From contig NZ_RYFG02000088.1 of the NCBI RefSeq assembly GCF_003994235.2, positions 1 through 38,592 on the forward strand: DNA of 38,592 nucleotides. Reading direction: 5' to 3'. Positions 26,503 through 35,176 of this stretch are shown here, one piece after another. Made by a program: the position numbers and the translations under genes. Under the pieces are notes generated by a model. That model made no database searches. It saw only the letters and a list, made by a program, of their open reading frames with translations, and was not told the DNA's origin. The stretch comes from Candidatus Methylobacter oryzae. Lineage in GTDB: Bacteria > Pseudomonadota > Gammaproteobacteria > Methylococcales > Methylomonadaceae. The stretch's first letter is position 1; each line of letters begins with the position of its first letter.

Positions 26503-28452
26503 TTAGCTTCTAAACAAAGCCACCAAGCTCTTCAGCTGCTGCAAATCTTCTTCGCTTGCAGACCGCCCGTAACGCAGTTTGATAAAGACATCGGTGATGC
26601 GATCGATGTCTTTTGCCAGGCTAGGCAGCTTTACTTTGGCTCTCTCGGCAAAATCCTTAGCCCCTTCCCCCGCCCCTCTGAAGAGCCCGTGCTTGGAGAG
26701 CTTCTTGCAAAACCGGTTATAAAAAAGCAGGGCTTTATTATCGGGAGCTTTCGGCTTTTGATAGAGCAGAAACCAACACAGCACGGCTGCAATCGATCCT
26801 ACAACGGCAATCATCCAATAAACCATGGTCTTAAGATTGTTTATCCCGAATGACGACATTAAGCTGGATTGGTTTTTGTTGTCGTAATTGATAACCCAGC
26901 GCTGCCAGTTATAATCGACACTGCCCCATAGCTGCCGGGCTTGTTTTAGCCAGTCATAAGCAGATCGGGGTAAATAATTATTTGCTGTTGCGATGCCGTA
27001 TGAGGTTCGCCGGTCCATGCTAATCTCCCGTTCGATTCTCTCCGGCGCAATTGCAGCCGTCGGGTCGACCCGGACCCAGCCCTTATCCTTTAGCCAGACT
27101 TCGACCCAGGCATGTGCGTCGGCTTGCCTTATTTCCATAAAATCGCCGACTTTGTTCATTTCCCCGCCTTGGTAGCCGGTCACGATGCGCGCCGGAATAT
27201 GCGCGACGCGCATCAAATACACAAAAGCCGAAGCATAATGGCTGCAAAAGCCGCGCCGGGTTTGGAATAGAAACGTCTCTATCGGATTATTGTCCATGAC
27301 CGGCGGTGTCAAGGTGTAATGAAAATCTTCCGTCCTGAAATAACTCAGTAATTGGTCGATGAAATTATCGGGCGCGCCGTCAAAACCCTGTAACTGCCCG
27401 ACCAATTGTTTAATCTTATCCGACGGTTCGGCGGGTAGCTGTATTGCGGCTTTATATTCGCTAGCGTTGAGCGAGCCGGTGTTGTAATAAGCATAAGACG
27501 TCACTTGATACTCGGCGCGCTTATCGTGTCTGTCTGAAGTAACCAACTGATAAGCGGCATTCAGGGTTAAGGGCGGGGAAAATTCTTGCGGCATATCCAG
27601 CGCAAAAACCCAGTTTTTGTCCTGCGGCTCCATCAGCAGCGTGTATCGATAAGGCGCACCGGTAACCGAAGGCCTAGTCAACGGATTTTGAAAAGACGAT
27701 TGAGTCCAGCGCTTGCCATCGCTATAAGACAAGACCGGTCCGCGCCAGTAACGTTGATTCGGCGGCGGAATCGCGCCGGCAAATTTCACCCGGAAAACCA
27801 GCTCTTCGGATAAAACCAGATCGCTGATCGAGCCGGGCTCCATGCTGTCGCTTAAGCCCGTTTTGTTTTGATGCAGGTCTTTAAACAACATCCATCGCGG
27901 TGCTTCAATGCGCGGAAACAGGATAAATAAAGCCACGGCAATCGGCAGGGCCTGAGCGATGATAATGGCTGATGTTTTTAACGCTGCCGAAGTCTGCATT
28001 TTGTAGCTGTTGATAGCAACCAGCACCGCCAACAATGCGCAGCAAACCAGCAAGATATACGCCGCCATCGCTATGCTTTGCTCGTATAGGAATTGGGAAG
28101 CCGCGACAATAAAGGCCAGGTAGCTGATCAGGTAAAGATCGCGCTCTGCTTTTATTTCCAATAACTTGAGCCCCAAGGCAGTAATGAACAAGTTAGTTCC
28201 GGCGTCCCGTCCGAATATGCCTTGATGTTGACTATAGAGCAGGCCGATTCCGCAGATCGCCAGTAACAATATAACCGGCATTTTAGGTAGCCAGTTTCGC
28301 TTCCAGATACCGGCAAAGCGCCAGCCGAGCAGCAAGCAGAAAAAGCCGAAAACGGCTGGCGGGATATGGTAGACGTGCGGAAAAACAATCAAGCCGATCG
28401 CGGACAGTAGAAAAATCAGGATGTTTTTGTCGAGTTCCGCTTTCATGATCAT
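26503..28452 (-). CDS. TgpA-like membrane transglutaminase (DUF3488-transglutaminase core)
   Basis: About 649 residues from ATG 28452, whose start overlaps the DUF58 stop as TGATG; ATG 28446 is nearly equivalent. The N-terminal half has about six membrane helices (DUF3488). The periplasmic middle carries a transglutaminase fold with the Cys-His-Asp triad: RRGFCSHYASAF (Cys near 400), ADAHAWVEVW (His near 445) and VRVDPTAA (Asp near 460). A further membrane helix lies before the cytoplasmic C-terminal tail. This matches Pseudomonas TgpA, a periplasmic transglutaminase important for viability. The substrate is unknown. Last gene of the MoxR-DUF58-transglutaminase operon. Confidence 0.9.
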   Translation of the reverse strand: MIMKAELDKNILIFLLSAIGLIVFPHVYHIPPAVFGFFCLLLGWRFAGIWKRNWLPKMPVILLLAICGIGLLYSQHQGIFGRDAGTNLFITALGLKLLEIKAERDLYLISYLAFIVAASQFLYEQSIAMAAYILLVCCALLAVLVAINSYKMQTSAALKTSAIIIAQALPIAVALFILFPRIEAPRWMLFKDLHQNKTGLSDSMEPGSISDLVLSEELVFRVKFAGAIPPPNQRYWRGPVLSYSDGKRWTQSSFQNPLTRPSVTGAPYRYTLLMEPQDKNWVFALDMPQEFSPPLTLNAAYQLVTSDRHDKRAEYQVTSYAYYNTGSLNASEYKAAIQLPAEPSDKIKQLVGQLQGFDGAPDNFIDQLLSYFRTEDFHYTLTPPVMDNNPIETFLFQTRRGFCSHYASAFVYLMRVAHIPARIVTGYQGGEMNKVGDFMEIRQADAHAWVEVWLKDKGWVRVDPTAAIAPERIEREISMDRRTSYGIATANNYLPRSAYDWLKQARQLWGSVDYNWQRWVINYDNKNQSSLMSSFGINNLKTMVYWMIAVVGSIAAVLCWFLLYQKPKAPDNKALLFYNRFCKKLSKHGLFRGAGEGAKDFAERAKVKLPSLAKDIDRITDVFIKLRYGRSASEEDLQQLKSLVALFRS

Positions 28453-29390
28453 CAAAACAGCGCCAACGCTTCCAGGCATTTTCGATAATGCGCCAAACCG
28501 TGGTCAGGCTGTAGTTTTAGTCCCGGCAAGATAAAGCCGTAGCGAATCCCGGCTTGTTCCGCATCGATTACCCAACGGCATAGCCGGCTTAAACGCTCTT
28601 CAACATTGTGTCCGGGAGCATGGTCGTAAGTCAGCCAGATTTCCTGCAACGGCTGCTCGCCGTCGTATTGCTTGCTAAACACGCCCAAGCCTTTAGCGAA
28701 GGCTTTCCAGTGTATATGCTTGATTGGATCGCCGGGCTGGTATTCCTGCAAGCCGTAAAATTCATCGCCGCCTTTGCTGCCGGCCCCCTGCTGAACTTGC
28801 GCGGATGACGTTTGCGGAAAAGCTATGTCAAGATTCGCCGGTTTTGGATAAGCCAGGGCCTTAAGATCAAAGCGAATCGGCGACCAAGCCCGAAACAAGC
28901 CCAGAGGATACGTACTGGAAAGCGTGACAGACCGGGCTTGATGCCAGCCCCGCTTTTGCGTTACCGAATACAGCATCACATGCGTTGTGCTTTGCGGCTG
29001 CATAGCCAGGCTGTGAGTATCTTGTAATGTAATCTGTAAATGATAGCGTTCCATGTCGCCAGGATTATCGACTTGGACGCCAAATTCGGCGGCCTCTCCT
29101 GCAAACACGGCATTAGCGCGGCCTTTTTGCACCACCAAACCGGCTAACGATTTGTAGCTGTGCAAAATGACAATAAAGAAAATACTCGCCAGCAAAAACG
29201 CCAGCATATAAGCCAAGTTATTGTTATAAACGAACGCAATCAGCAACAGCAACGCAATTAATACCACGAAGCCCAATCCTCGTTGCGTCGGTAAAATAAA
29301 AATTCTCCGGTGATTCAAGACGACCGGCGCGTCGACCGGTTTTTCGCCGGAAACAAACCGGCTCAGGTTAAAGCGTTCTTTTAAGTTCAA
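28452..29390 (-). CDS. DUF58 membrane protein
   Basis: A 312-residue protein with two membrane helices near residues 36-75 (the LLLLIAFVYNNNLAYMLAFL region), a beta-rich middle, and the DUF58 signature GDEFYGLQEYQPGDPIKHIHWKAFAK around residues 208-233. The C-terminus resembles the start of a von Willebrand A-like fold without a full MIDAS motif. DUF58 proteins nearly always pair with MoxR ATPases and are thought to be assembled or activated by them. The start overlaps the MoxR stop by 4 bases and the stop overlaps the transglutaminase start, so the three are one translation-coupled unit. Confidence 0.9.
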   Translation of the reverse strand: MNLKERFNLSRFVSGEKPVDAPVVLNHRRIFILPTQRGLGFVVLIALLLLIAFVYNNNLAYMLAFLLASIFFIVILHSYKSLAGLVVQKGRANAVFAGEAAEFGVQVDNPGDMERYHLQITLQDTHSLAMQPQSTTHVMLYSVTQKRGWHQARSVTLSSTYPLGLFRAWSPIRFDLKALAYPKPANLDIAFPQTSSAQVQQGAGSKGGDEFYGLQEYQPGDPIKHIHWKAFAKGLGVFSKQYDGEQPLQEIWLTYDHAPGHNVEERLSRLCRWVIDAEQAGIRYGFILPGLKLQPDHGLAHYRKCLEALALF

Positions 29391-30292
29391 TGGACAGGAA
29401 CGTTAGCTAAGATCGGGGCTACAATGGCTTCCGATTGGCTATTGCCTGCCCGCAGCCGATGCCCCGCAACAGCCGCCAGCACGGCTTGAAGATCTTCCGG
29501 GATAACCGCGTCGCGACTATCCATAAACGCCCAGGCTTTGGCCGCAGTCAAAAGCGCCAAACCGGCCCTGGGCGACAAACCGCAGTGATACTCGGATGAG
29601 CTTCGTGTGAAGTTAATGATGCCCTGGCAATAATCAAGCAGCGCATTCGAGACATGAACTTGGGCCACCGCCCCCTGTATGCTTTGCAATTGCTCCGGCG
29701 GCAATTTTACAGGCAACGATTCGCACAAACTATGACGGCTTTGCCCGGTCAGCAGTTGCCGCTCGGCCTGAGGGTCGGGATAACCCAGCTCAACGCGCAT
29801 TAAAAAACGGTCCAATTGCGACTCGGGTAACGGAAACGTGCCTATTTGATGAGACGGATTTTGCGTGGCAATCACAAAAAAAGGTTCAGGCAGCGGATAG
29901 GTTGTCCCTTCCACCGTCACTTGGCGCTCTTCCATGGCTTCCAATAAGGCGCTTTGCGCTTTGGGCGTGGCGCGGTTGACTTCGTCCGCCAATATCATCT
30001 GGTTAAAAACCGGGCCGGGATGAAATTTAAATTCGTGGCTTTTGGTATCGAAAACAGAAGCGCCAATGATGTCGGCAGGCAAAATATCGCTGGTGAATTG
30101 GATCCGCTGATAATTTAAGCCCAGCAATTTTGCCAAGGTATGGGACAGCGTCGTCTTGCCGACTCCGGGAATGTCTTCTATCAAAAGATGGCCTCGAGCC
30201 AACAGGCAGCAAAGCGCGAGCCGAACCTGCCGAGGCTTGCCGAGAATGACCTGGTTGGCTGAATCCAGAAGCTGATTGATTGCATTTTGCAT
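29387..30292 (-). CDS. MoxR-family AAA+ ATPase
   Basis: About 301 residues from ATG 30292 (MQNAINQLLDSANQVILG), which fits the family start; a frame open 19 codons further lacks conserved residues. Walker A is EDIPGVGKTTL, Walker B MILADEVNRATPK, sensor 1 FVIATQNPS and the lid LSPRAGLALL. MoxR ATPases act as chaperones that mature metal enzymes or secreted complexes; this subgroup sits with DUF58 and a transglutaminase. First gene of its operon, transcribed away from the DksA-like gene with about 100 bp between starts. Confidence 0.93.
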   Translation of the reverse strand: MQNAINQLLDSANQVILGKPRQVRLALCCLLARGHLLIEDIPGVGKTTLSHTLAKLLGLNYQRIQFTSDILPADIIGASVFDTKSHEFKFHPGPVFNQMILADEVNRATPKAQSALLEAMEERQVTVEGTTYPLPEPFFVIATQNPSHQIGTFPLPESQLDRFLMRVELGYPDPQAERQLLTGQSRHSLCESLPVKLPPEQLQSIQGAVAQVHVSNALLDYCQGIINFTRSSSEYHCGLSPRAGLALLTAAKAWAFMDSRDAVIPEDLQAVLAAVAGHRLRAGNSQSEAIVAPILANVPVH

Positions 30293-30389
30293 GATGGGTG
30301 TTAGGATGTCGGCATAAATATATTGAAATTCGGCTTTATTATAGAGCAAGATTCAAGCGCACACAGGCCGAAACAAAAAGGGGTTTGCC

Positions 30390-30719
30390 ATGAAAGAATA
30401 TGAAGAAGTACGCAGCAGTTTAATTGAAATGCTGGAAGATCTTGATGATCGGCTAAGTAAAATCACTCACGATGTCAAAGAACCTTTAGACAAAGACTTT
30501 GAAGAGCAGGCAACGCAACAGGAGAATGATGAAGTGCTGGATAGCCTGGGCAATGCGGCCAGAACGGAAATAGATTTGGTCAAGCAAGCGATCGCCAGAA
30601 TAGATAAAGGCCAGTACGGCCTGTGCCAAGTTTGCGGCAATCCGATCGGTAAAGAGCGATTAAGAGCGATACCTTATTCCACCTTATGTATAAAGTGCGC
30701 CAGCCAGGCAGGCTACTGA
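30390..30719 (+). CDS. DksA/TraR-family zinc-finger protein
   Basis: A 109-residue protein with a coiled-coil N-terminus (about 1-75) and a C4 zinc finger, CQVCGNPIG...LCIKCASQ. The finger spacing and the QYGLCQVCGNPIGKERL sequence match the DksA/TraR superfamily, which binds the RNA polymerase secondary channel. The coiled-coil tip has NDEVLDSLGNAAR, not the classic DxxDxA pair of DksA, so it may act differently from true DksA. The ribosome site is an AAGGGG run before the ATG. It is a small paralogue type; the main dksA is probably elsewhere. A hairpin lies 30 bp downstream. Confidence 0.85.
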   Translation: MKEYEEVRSSLIEMLEDLDDRLSKITHDVKEPLDKDFEEQATQQENDEVLDSLGNAARTEIDLVKQAIARIDKGQYGLCQVCGNPIGKERLRAIPYSTLCIKCASQAGY

Positions 30720-30748
30720 GCAAAAAATCCAAATAATTAAGGTTTTGA

Positions 30749-30768
30749 GGGCGGCTAATCGGCCGCCC
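30749..30768 (+). terminator. Stem-loop after the DksA-like gene
   Basis: The arms GGGCGGC and GCCGCCC surround TAATCG. A GC-rich stem, but followed by GTTAGATC with no T-run, so its efficiency is uncertain. Confidence 0.5.
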
Positions 30769-30940
30769 GTTAGATCGAGGCAGTTTACTTCATTAAAATT
30801 TATCAATATAAAACCAGAGCTTACAAGACAATTTGCTCAAATCCTTTGTTTAATAAGCTTCCCGCCCTTATAATCCAGCAAAACTCCAAAGTTTTTTCCA
30901 TTTCTTATTTATTCCACTACAACCAGAGACTTGTTTAACG

Positions 30941-31444
30941 ATGAAAATGAAAATCGCCCTATTTTTAGGACTGTTATTGATTACCAATATGAGCTTCGCT
31001 GACGACTTAAAGATCGGCTTTGTTAACATACCCGCCGTACTTGAAAAAGCGCCTCAAGCCGAAAAAGCCAAAAAACGTCTGGAACAAGAGTTTTCGCCGC
31101 GCGATAAGCAATTAGTTGCCCAACAAAAAGAAATTCAAAACATGGATGAAAAACTGGCCCGCGATGCTGCCGTGATGGGTGAATCGGCTCGCGCTAACAT
31201 GGAAAAAGACATCCTGAACAAGAAAAGAGACGCAAAAAGAGCGCAACAAGAATTCAGCGAAGACTTCAACGTCCGCCGTAATGAAGAGCTGGGTAAACTG
31301 CAAAGCAAGATTGTTGAAGTGATACGCGATATCGCCAAAACTCAAAATTTTGACTTGTTACTGACTGACGGCGTTATCTATGCCAGCGAACAAATCGACG
31401 TTACTGCCCAAGTTCAACAAAAGCTGTCAGCTTTGCCGAACTAA
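30941..31444 (+). CDS. skp: OmpH/Skp-family periplasmic chaperone
   Basis: A 167-residue exported protein: signal peptide 1-20 (ends MSFA-DDL), then KIGFVNIPAVLEKAPQAEKA, the conserved Skp opening. A long charged coiled coil (about 45-125) follows, and the closing strand FDLLLTDGVIYASEQIDVT. Skp trimers hold unfolded outer-membrane proteins in the periplasm on the way to BamA. In many genomes it sits between bamA and lpxD; here it stands alone, so it may be a second, diverged copy. ATG 30941 or 30947 may start it. A clear terminator follows. Confidence 0.85.
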   Translation: MKMKIALFLGLLLITNMSFADDLKIGFVNIPAVLEKAPQAEKAKKRLEQEFSPRDKQLVAQQKEIQNMDEKLARDAAVMGESARANMEKDILNKKRDAKRAQQEFSEDFNVRRNEELGKLQSKIVEVIRDIAKTQNFDLLLTDGVIYASEQIDVTAQVQQKLSALPN

Positions 31445-31496
31445 TTGATCTTTATTGTTGTTGCTTGAATAGCCTAACAATACTGCAATCCCGAGC

Positions 31497-31524
31497 ATAA
31501 AGGCGACCGATAAGTCGCCTTTAT
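31497..31524 (+). terminator. Rho-independent terminator after the Skp-like gene
   Basis: The perfect 11-bp arms ATAAAGGCGAC and GTCGCCTTTAT surround a 6-base loop, with A and T residues at the stem base. It lies 53 bp after the stop codon and before the DUF985 gene. Confidence 0.75.
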
Positions 31525-31613
31525 CACACCCAAAGCCCACTCTCCTCGAACTTTCCAGCGCTTTCCCCGGCGGCAGCCATCGTCTCGTTACAATTTGCGT
31601 TAGATCGAATGAT

Positions 31614-32099
31614 ATGAACAAGCGACAACTGATCGAAAAACTGTCATTGGTTGCCCATATTGAGGGCGGCTATTTTTCCAGAACCTACAGTTCCGAGCTC
31701 AAAACCTGTCTATCAGCCGATTCAAAACCAAAATCGTTGCTGTCCTCCATTTTTTACATGTTGACCGACGACAGCCCTATCGGTCATTTGCACAAGAATA
31801 AATCGGACATTATTCACTACTTTCATGGCGGCTCGCCTTTAACTTATCTAATCCTTCATCCCGACGGCCGCCTTGAAAAGATAATACTTGGCGCCGATCT
31901 CGATAACGGCCAGCAACTGCAATTGATTGTCAAAGGAGGATGCTGGAAAGCCACCGAACTGGAATCGGGCGAATTCGGCCTAATCAGTGAGGCCGTAACA
32001 CCTGGTTTTGAATACGAGGATATGGAATTGGCGGAAGAGAAGACCATAAAAGACCAGTTTCCACAGCTATGGAATCAAATCTCAAAATACATCCGGTAA
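31614..32099 (+). CDS. DUF985 cupin protein
   Basis: A 161-residue single cupin barrel. DUF985 marks are the N-terminal HIEGGYFSRTYSS, then PIGHLHKNKSDIIHYFHGGSPLTYLILHPDG in the middle, and GCWKATELESGEFGLISEAVTPGFEYEDME near the end. His ligands are visible in HLHK and HYFHGG. Family members have no firm function; some yeast and plant relatives are linked to sugar metabolism. The ribosome site is weak. It stands alone and converges on the PepSY gene with 5 bp between the stops, so the transcripts probably overlap. Confidence 0.85.
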   Translation: MNKRQLIEKLSLVAHIEGGYFSRTYSSELKTCLSADSKPKSLLSSIFYMLTDDSPIGHLHKNKSDIIHYFHGGSPLTYLILHPDGRLEKIILGADLDNGQQLQLIVKGGCWKATELESGEFGLISEAVTPGFEYEDMELAEEKTIKDQFPQLWNQISKYIR

Positions 32100-32104
32100 A
32101 AACC

Positions 32105-33508
32105 TCAATCCCAATCGCTTTTCCCCAATCGCTTTTGCCGGTTTACCGCCGACAGTAGCCGATAAAACAGTGTCTTACAGACACCGATAACCTGCGGCGC
32201 ATAAAGTTTTACCTTTTGCAGCAACAAAACGCCCAACCTGAAAAGCACTAAAACGGCACGGTAACCAATTTCCTGCAATCGGCGGAGCAGCGGCCGTAGC
32301 TCGGCAAAACTTACCTCCCTGTCCTTGACCTTACCGCGCCGATGCAGCCAGTGCAATAAACCGCTGACATAAAGAACGAATAACGCGATACCGGACAAAA
32401 ACCAGATAAACCGGCCCGTCCCGCCAAACGCCTCGCCGGTATGCGTAGGCCATATCCAGGTTGTCAATGTCTCGCCCGGAGTAAACCCGGACGGATCGCG
32501 CACCTCCCTGATCTGCCCGCTCCAGCGATCAACCCAGACCGTAGTGTAGGGATGCCGCCGGTTAACTTCGCTACCTTGCCGCAAATTGATGCGATAAATG
32601 CCGCTGTCGCCGGTCGGCGTCGTGACCCGTCTGAGCTCGGCTTTCGGGAATGGGCTGCGCGCTATAAATTCGGCCGCTTCCAGGCCGACCGGATGATTAT
32701 TCGGAGTCGCCGTGCTGATGATAGTACGCCCTGTTTCGCCGTGTTCCATGCCCGACGAGCCGATCAGCGTTTCCGGAATCGAAGGAAAACTCAAGTTAAA
32801 GCCGGTGACGGCCAGCAGCAATAAGATCGCTGCGCTAAGCAGCCCGATAATGCGGTGCAGGTCGAAGGCTAGCTGCATCATGCTTGCCGTGCCAGGGGGA
32901 ACTTTTACCGCCACGGACGGTCCGTATGACGGCAGCCTGTACGAGGCGCGCCCGGCGAATGACTCCCAAATTCCCCTGATAGCCGGCCACCACAGGTACA
33001 CGCCGGTAACGATAGAAACCATCAGCAATAAGCCCAAAACGCCAACCGCATTCCAGCCGAAGCGGCCGAATCCCAACTGGGTGTGTAAATCAAGCAGCCA
33101 CGTGACGATTGTCTGCCCCCAAAACCGGCTGGCAACGACCTCGGCGGTATACGGGTTGACCGATACCATTAACGGCGCATACAGCTCAAAGAAAGTTTCC
33201 CGAGGTTTGTCGTACCAGACCGTAATCATGCCGTGCGTGGACCTGGGCATTTCCAGAGTCCAGGAACCGTGTCGGTTAGGATGTGCCGCCTGCACCGCCG
33301 CGATAATTTTATCGAGCGACTGGCGCTTGCCCGACGGTTGTTCGATAACCAATTCCGGATTCAGTAATTCGTCCAACTCTTCATGGTAAATGCCGATACT
33401 GCCGGTTAGGCCTATCAGTGCAAAAAAGAAGCCTACGATTAATGCCAAATAAACATGAATCTTAAGCCAAGTTGTCCGGGTGAGCAGGCGTTGAATAGGA
33501 AATTGCAT
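32105..33508 (-). CDS. PepSY-associated membrane protein (putative iron-related reductase type)
   Basis: A 467-residue inner-membrane protein with four main membrane helices: about 16-37 (LKIHVYLALIVGFFFALIGLTGS), near 150-175, near 220-240 and near 365-385. PepSY-like regions lie in the large loops (DKIIAAVQAAHPNRHGSWTL; AEFIARSPFPKAELRRVTTP). This is the layout of PiuB/FsrB-type proteins found with siderophore uptake genes, proposed to reduce ferric siderophores; histidines in the helices could hold haem. A Fur-box-like sequence lies 13 bp before the ATG. There is no clear Shine-Dalgarno sequence. The tail past residue 400 is basic and cytoplasmic. Confidence 0.85.
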   Translation of the reverse strand: MQFPIQRLLTRTTWLKIHVYLALIVGFFFALIGLTGSIGIYHEELDELLNPELVIEQPSGKRQSLDKIIAAVQAAHPNRHGSWTLEMPRSTHGMITVWYDKPRETFFELYAPLMVSVNPYTAEVVASRFWGQTIVTWLLDLHTQLGFGRFGWNAVGVLGLLLMVSIVTGVYLWWPAIRGIWESFAGRASYRLPSYGPSVAVKVPPGTASMMQLAFDLHRIIGLLSAAILLLLAVTGFNLSFPSIPETLIGSSGMEHGETGRTIISTATPNNHPVGLEAAEFIARSPFPKAELRRVTTPTGDSGIYRINLRQGSEVNRRHPYTTVWVDRWSGQIREVRDPSGFTPGETLTTWIWPTHTGEAFGGTGRFIWFLSGIALFVLYVSGLLHWLHRRGKVKDREVSFAELRPLLRRLQEIGYRAVLVLFRLGVLLLQKVKLYAPQVIGVCKTLFYRLLSAVNRQKRLGKSDWD

Positions 33509-33521
33509 GGCGTTGTAGCAA

Positions 33522-33540
33522 GATAAAAAAGCTCATTATC
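33522..33540 (-). promoter_or_regulatory. Fur-box-like sequence upstream of the PepSY gene
   Basis: On the gene's strand it reads GATAATGAGCTTTTTTATC. By eye it matches 14 of 19 positions of the Fur consensus GATAATGATAATCATTATC, including all of the first eight and the last five. It lies 13-31 bp before the start codon, which suits repression by iron-loaded Fur. Confidence 0.5.
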
Positions 33541-33791
33541 CCATACGGAGTTATGCGGAACTAAACAATTAGCTTCCCTCGGCAAGATCGAAAAAACTGT
33601 GTGATATGCCTTATTTGTACTGCGTCATATCGCGCAATTTTACAAAACCCAGCCGCGCGAGCGGGCTTGATAATTCGCCGTAAGCCTTATCACATCTTGC
33701 CTGCCGTTATAGATACAGAGAACTTATCCTCCTCTGGCATGGATGCTGCACTTACCTGTCAAACACTTGCTATTCGATAGCCTGATTTCCA

Positions 33792-34337
33792 ATGCTAACA
33801 ACAATGCCCCAATCCAAACACGATCTACTCAACAACCTGTTCCATTATCACAGCAAAGAGCTGTTGGCATTCGCTGGCTGCCGGGTGGGCGATTTTGCCG
33901 CCGAAGATCTGGTTCAGGAAACCTATCTACGTTTACTACAGCATCCCGAGCCATCATCTATCAACAATCCGCGCGCTTATCTTTATAAGATAATAGCCAA
34001 TCTCGGTTTCGACCATCATCGTAAAGAAAACGTTCGCAGCAAATACGCCGAAACCGATGAAGTCGAACTGGATGAGCTGGTTTCGCCGCTGCCGGGACCG
34101 GAAGCGTTAATGGAAGGTGAAATACTATTTCGTAACTGTTTGACCGCGTTAAAAACACTGCCCGAGGTCTACCTGCATATTTTCTTGCTGAGCCGGGTCA
34201 ATGGCTTAACCCACAACGAAATCGCAACCAACTTGCAGCTTTCCAGGCAAACCGTGGAACGCTATTGCTCGAAGGCGCTATCCCAGTGTTTTCCCCATGC
34301 CCGGCAAAACCGCGACTCAAGCAGCGAGAATCGGTAG
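33792..34337 (+). CDS. ECF (FecI-like) RNA polymerase sigma factor
   Basis: A 181-residue sigma factor of the ECF/FecI group. Region 2 is visible as AEDLVQETYLRLL and NNPRAYLYKIIANLGFDHHRKENVR (about residues 38-82). Region 4 is LKTLPEVYLHIFLLSRVNGLTHNEIATNLQLSRQTVERY, ending in a helix-turn-helix (about 120-160). FecI-type factors usually stand in front of a fecR anti-sigma and a TonB receptor; neither follows here, so this is an orphan. Starts at 33792 or 33804 are both possible; neither has a good ribosome site. It is divergent from the PepSY gene with 283 bp between them. Confidence 0.9.
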   Translation: MLTTMPQSKHDLLNNLFHYHSKELLAFAGCRVGDFAAEDLVQETYLRLLQHPEPSSINNPRAYLYKIIANLGFDHHRKENVRSKYAETDEVELDELVSPLPGPEALMEGEILFRNCLTALKTLPEVYLHIFLLSRVNGLTHNEIATNLQLSRQTVERYCSKALSQCFPHARQNRDSSSENR

Positions 34338-34463
34338 CCGTTATTGCCTTATACTGCATCAGTCCGTCTTGACGAATCATCAGCAAATGGCTGATTAAAA
34401 GAACATGAAATAACTCGCGGCGTAAGTTTTCCGGTATTTTGGAGTGCAAGCGCTGCTTGCAAA

Positions 34464-34478
34464 GCAGGCAAAGCCTGC
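34464..34478. repeat. Short hairpin between the sigma factor and periplasmic protein genes
   Basis: GCAGGC-AAA-GCCTGC forms a tight 6-bp stem, inside a larger stretch with repeated GCAAGC/GCTTGC and GAGTGC/GCGCTC pieces (34442-34482). It could end sigma-gene transcription or be a leader structure. Confidence 0.5.
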
Positions 34479-34546
34479 GCTCAAACTATTGGCAACTCGC
34501 TCAAGCACACGTTCTTTAATTAACACAACAAAGAGAAAACTAAACA

Positions 34547-35062
34547 ATGAAACTATTAACCCTATTTCTTCCGGCCGCGTTATTTATAGCGGCGCCTGCA
34601 TTAGCCGTAGAGAAAGCAAGCGAGGAGCGGCTTGACGAGGTTGTGCAACGCGGTTCGCATATCATGCCTTTCGACTTGGAGCAAACCATGCATATTTTCT
34701 CAAAAACCGAAAAAGGCGGTTTACAGCAAGTCATCGCCGAAGACGGCGCCAATACCGGGCAAATCAAGTTAATCCGTGAACATTTGGCGAAAATTTCCAA
34801 AGAGTTCATTCAAGGCGACTTTTCCAACCCGGCCAAAATTCATGGTGAAAATATGCCGGGCTTAGCGGAGCTCAGGATGACAAAACCGGGTCAAGTCAAA
34901 ATTGTTTACAAGGAGCTGCCCGACGGCGCCGAGATCGACTATTCAACCGACGACCCGAAATTGATTGAGGCTATCCATCGCTGGTTCGACGCGCAATTGA
35001 GCGATCATGCCCGTCATGCCGTTCCCGGTCATCCCCATCATTTAATGCACCATAAACCGTAA
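34547..35062 (+). CDS. Periplasmic His-rich protein of a conserved unknown family
   Basis: A 171-residue protein with a signal peptide (1-20, APALA-VEK). The mature core includes SHIMPFDLEQTMHIFSKTEKGG, IREHLAKISKEFIQGDFSNP, ENMPGLAELR and DPKLIEAIHRWFDAQLSDH, conserved pieces I recall from a family that databases often label 'aspartate carbamoyltransferase' without real similarity to that enzyme. Eleven or so residues at the end are His/Pro-rich (HAVPGHPHHLMHHKP), a likely metal-binding tail. The His pattern and the neighbouring sigma factor and PepSY gene hint at metal stress, but this is inference. The ribosome site is weak. Confidence 0.7.
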   Translation: MKLLTLFLPAALFIAAPALAVEKASEERLDEVVQRGSHIMPFDLEQTMHIFSKTEKGGLQQVIAEDGANTGQIKLIREHLAKISKEFIQGDFSNPAKIHGENMPGLAELRMTKPGQVKIVYKELPDGAEIDYSTDDPKLIEAIHRWFDAQLSDHARHAVPGHPHHLMHHKP

Positions 35063-35176
35063 CAGCGGCTTGGCCGGAACTCTCGCGAAGCCTCGAAAGA
35101 GTGCCAGGAGCATACGCGCCATGTTATGCTTTTTCCTATCATTAAAGGTCTGTATGAAACACACGAGGAAACGGCT

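Noticed and set aside
32712-33389. A 225-codon frame antisense to the PepSY gene
   Set aside because: Shadow frame; the opposite strand encodes membrane helices and PepSY regions.
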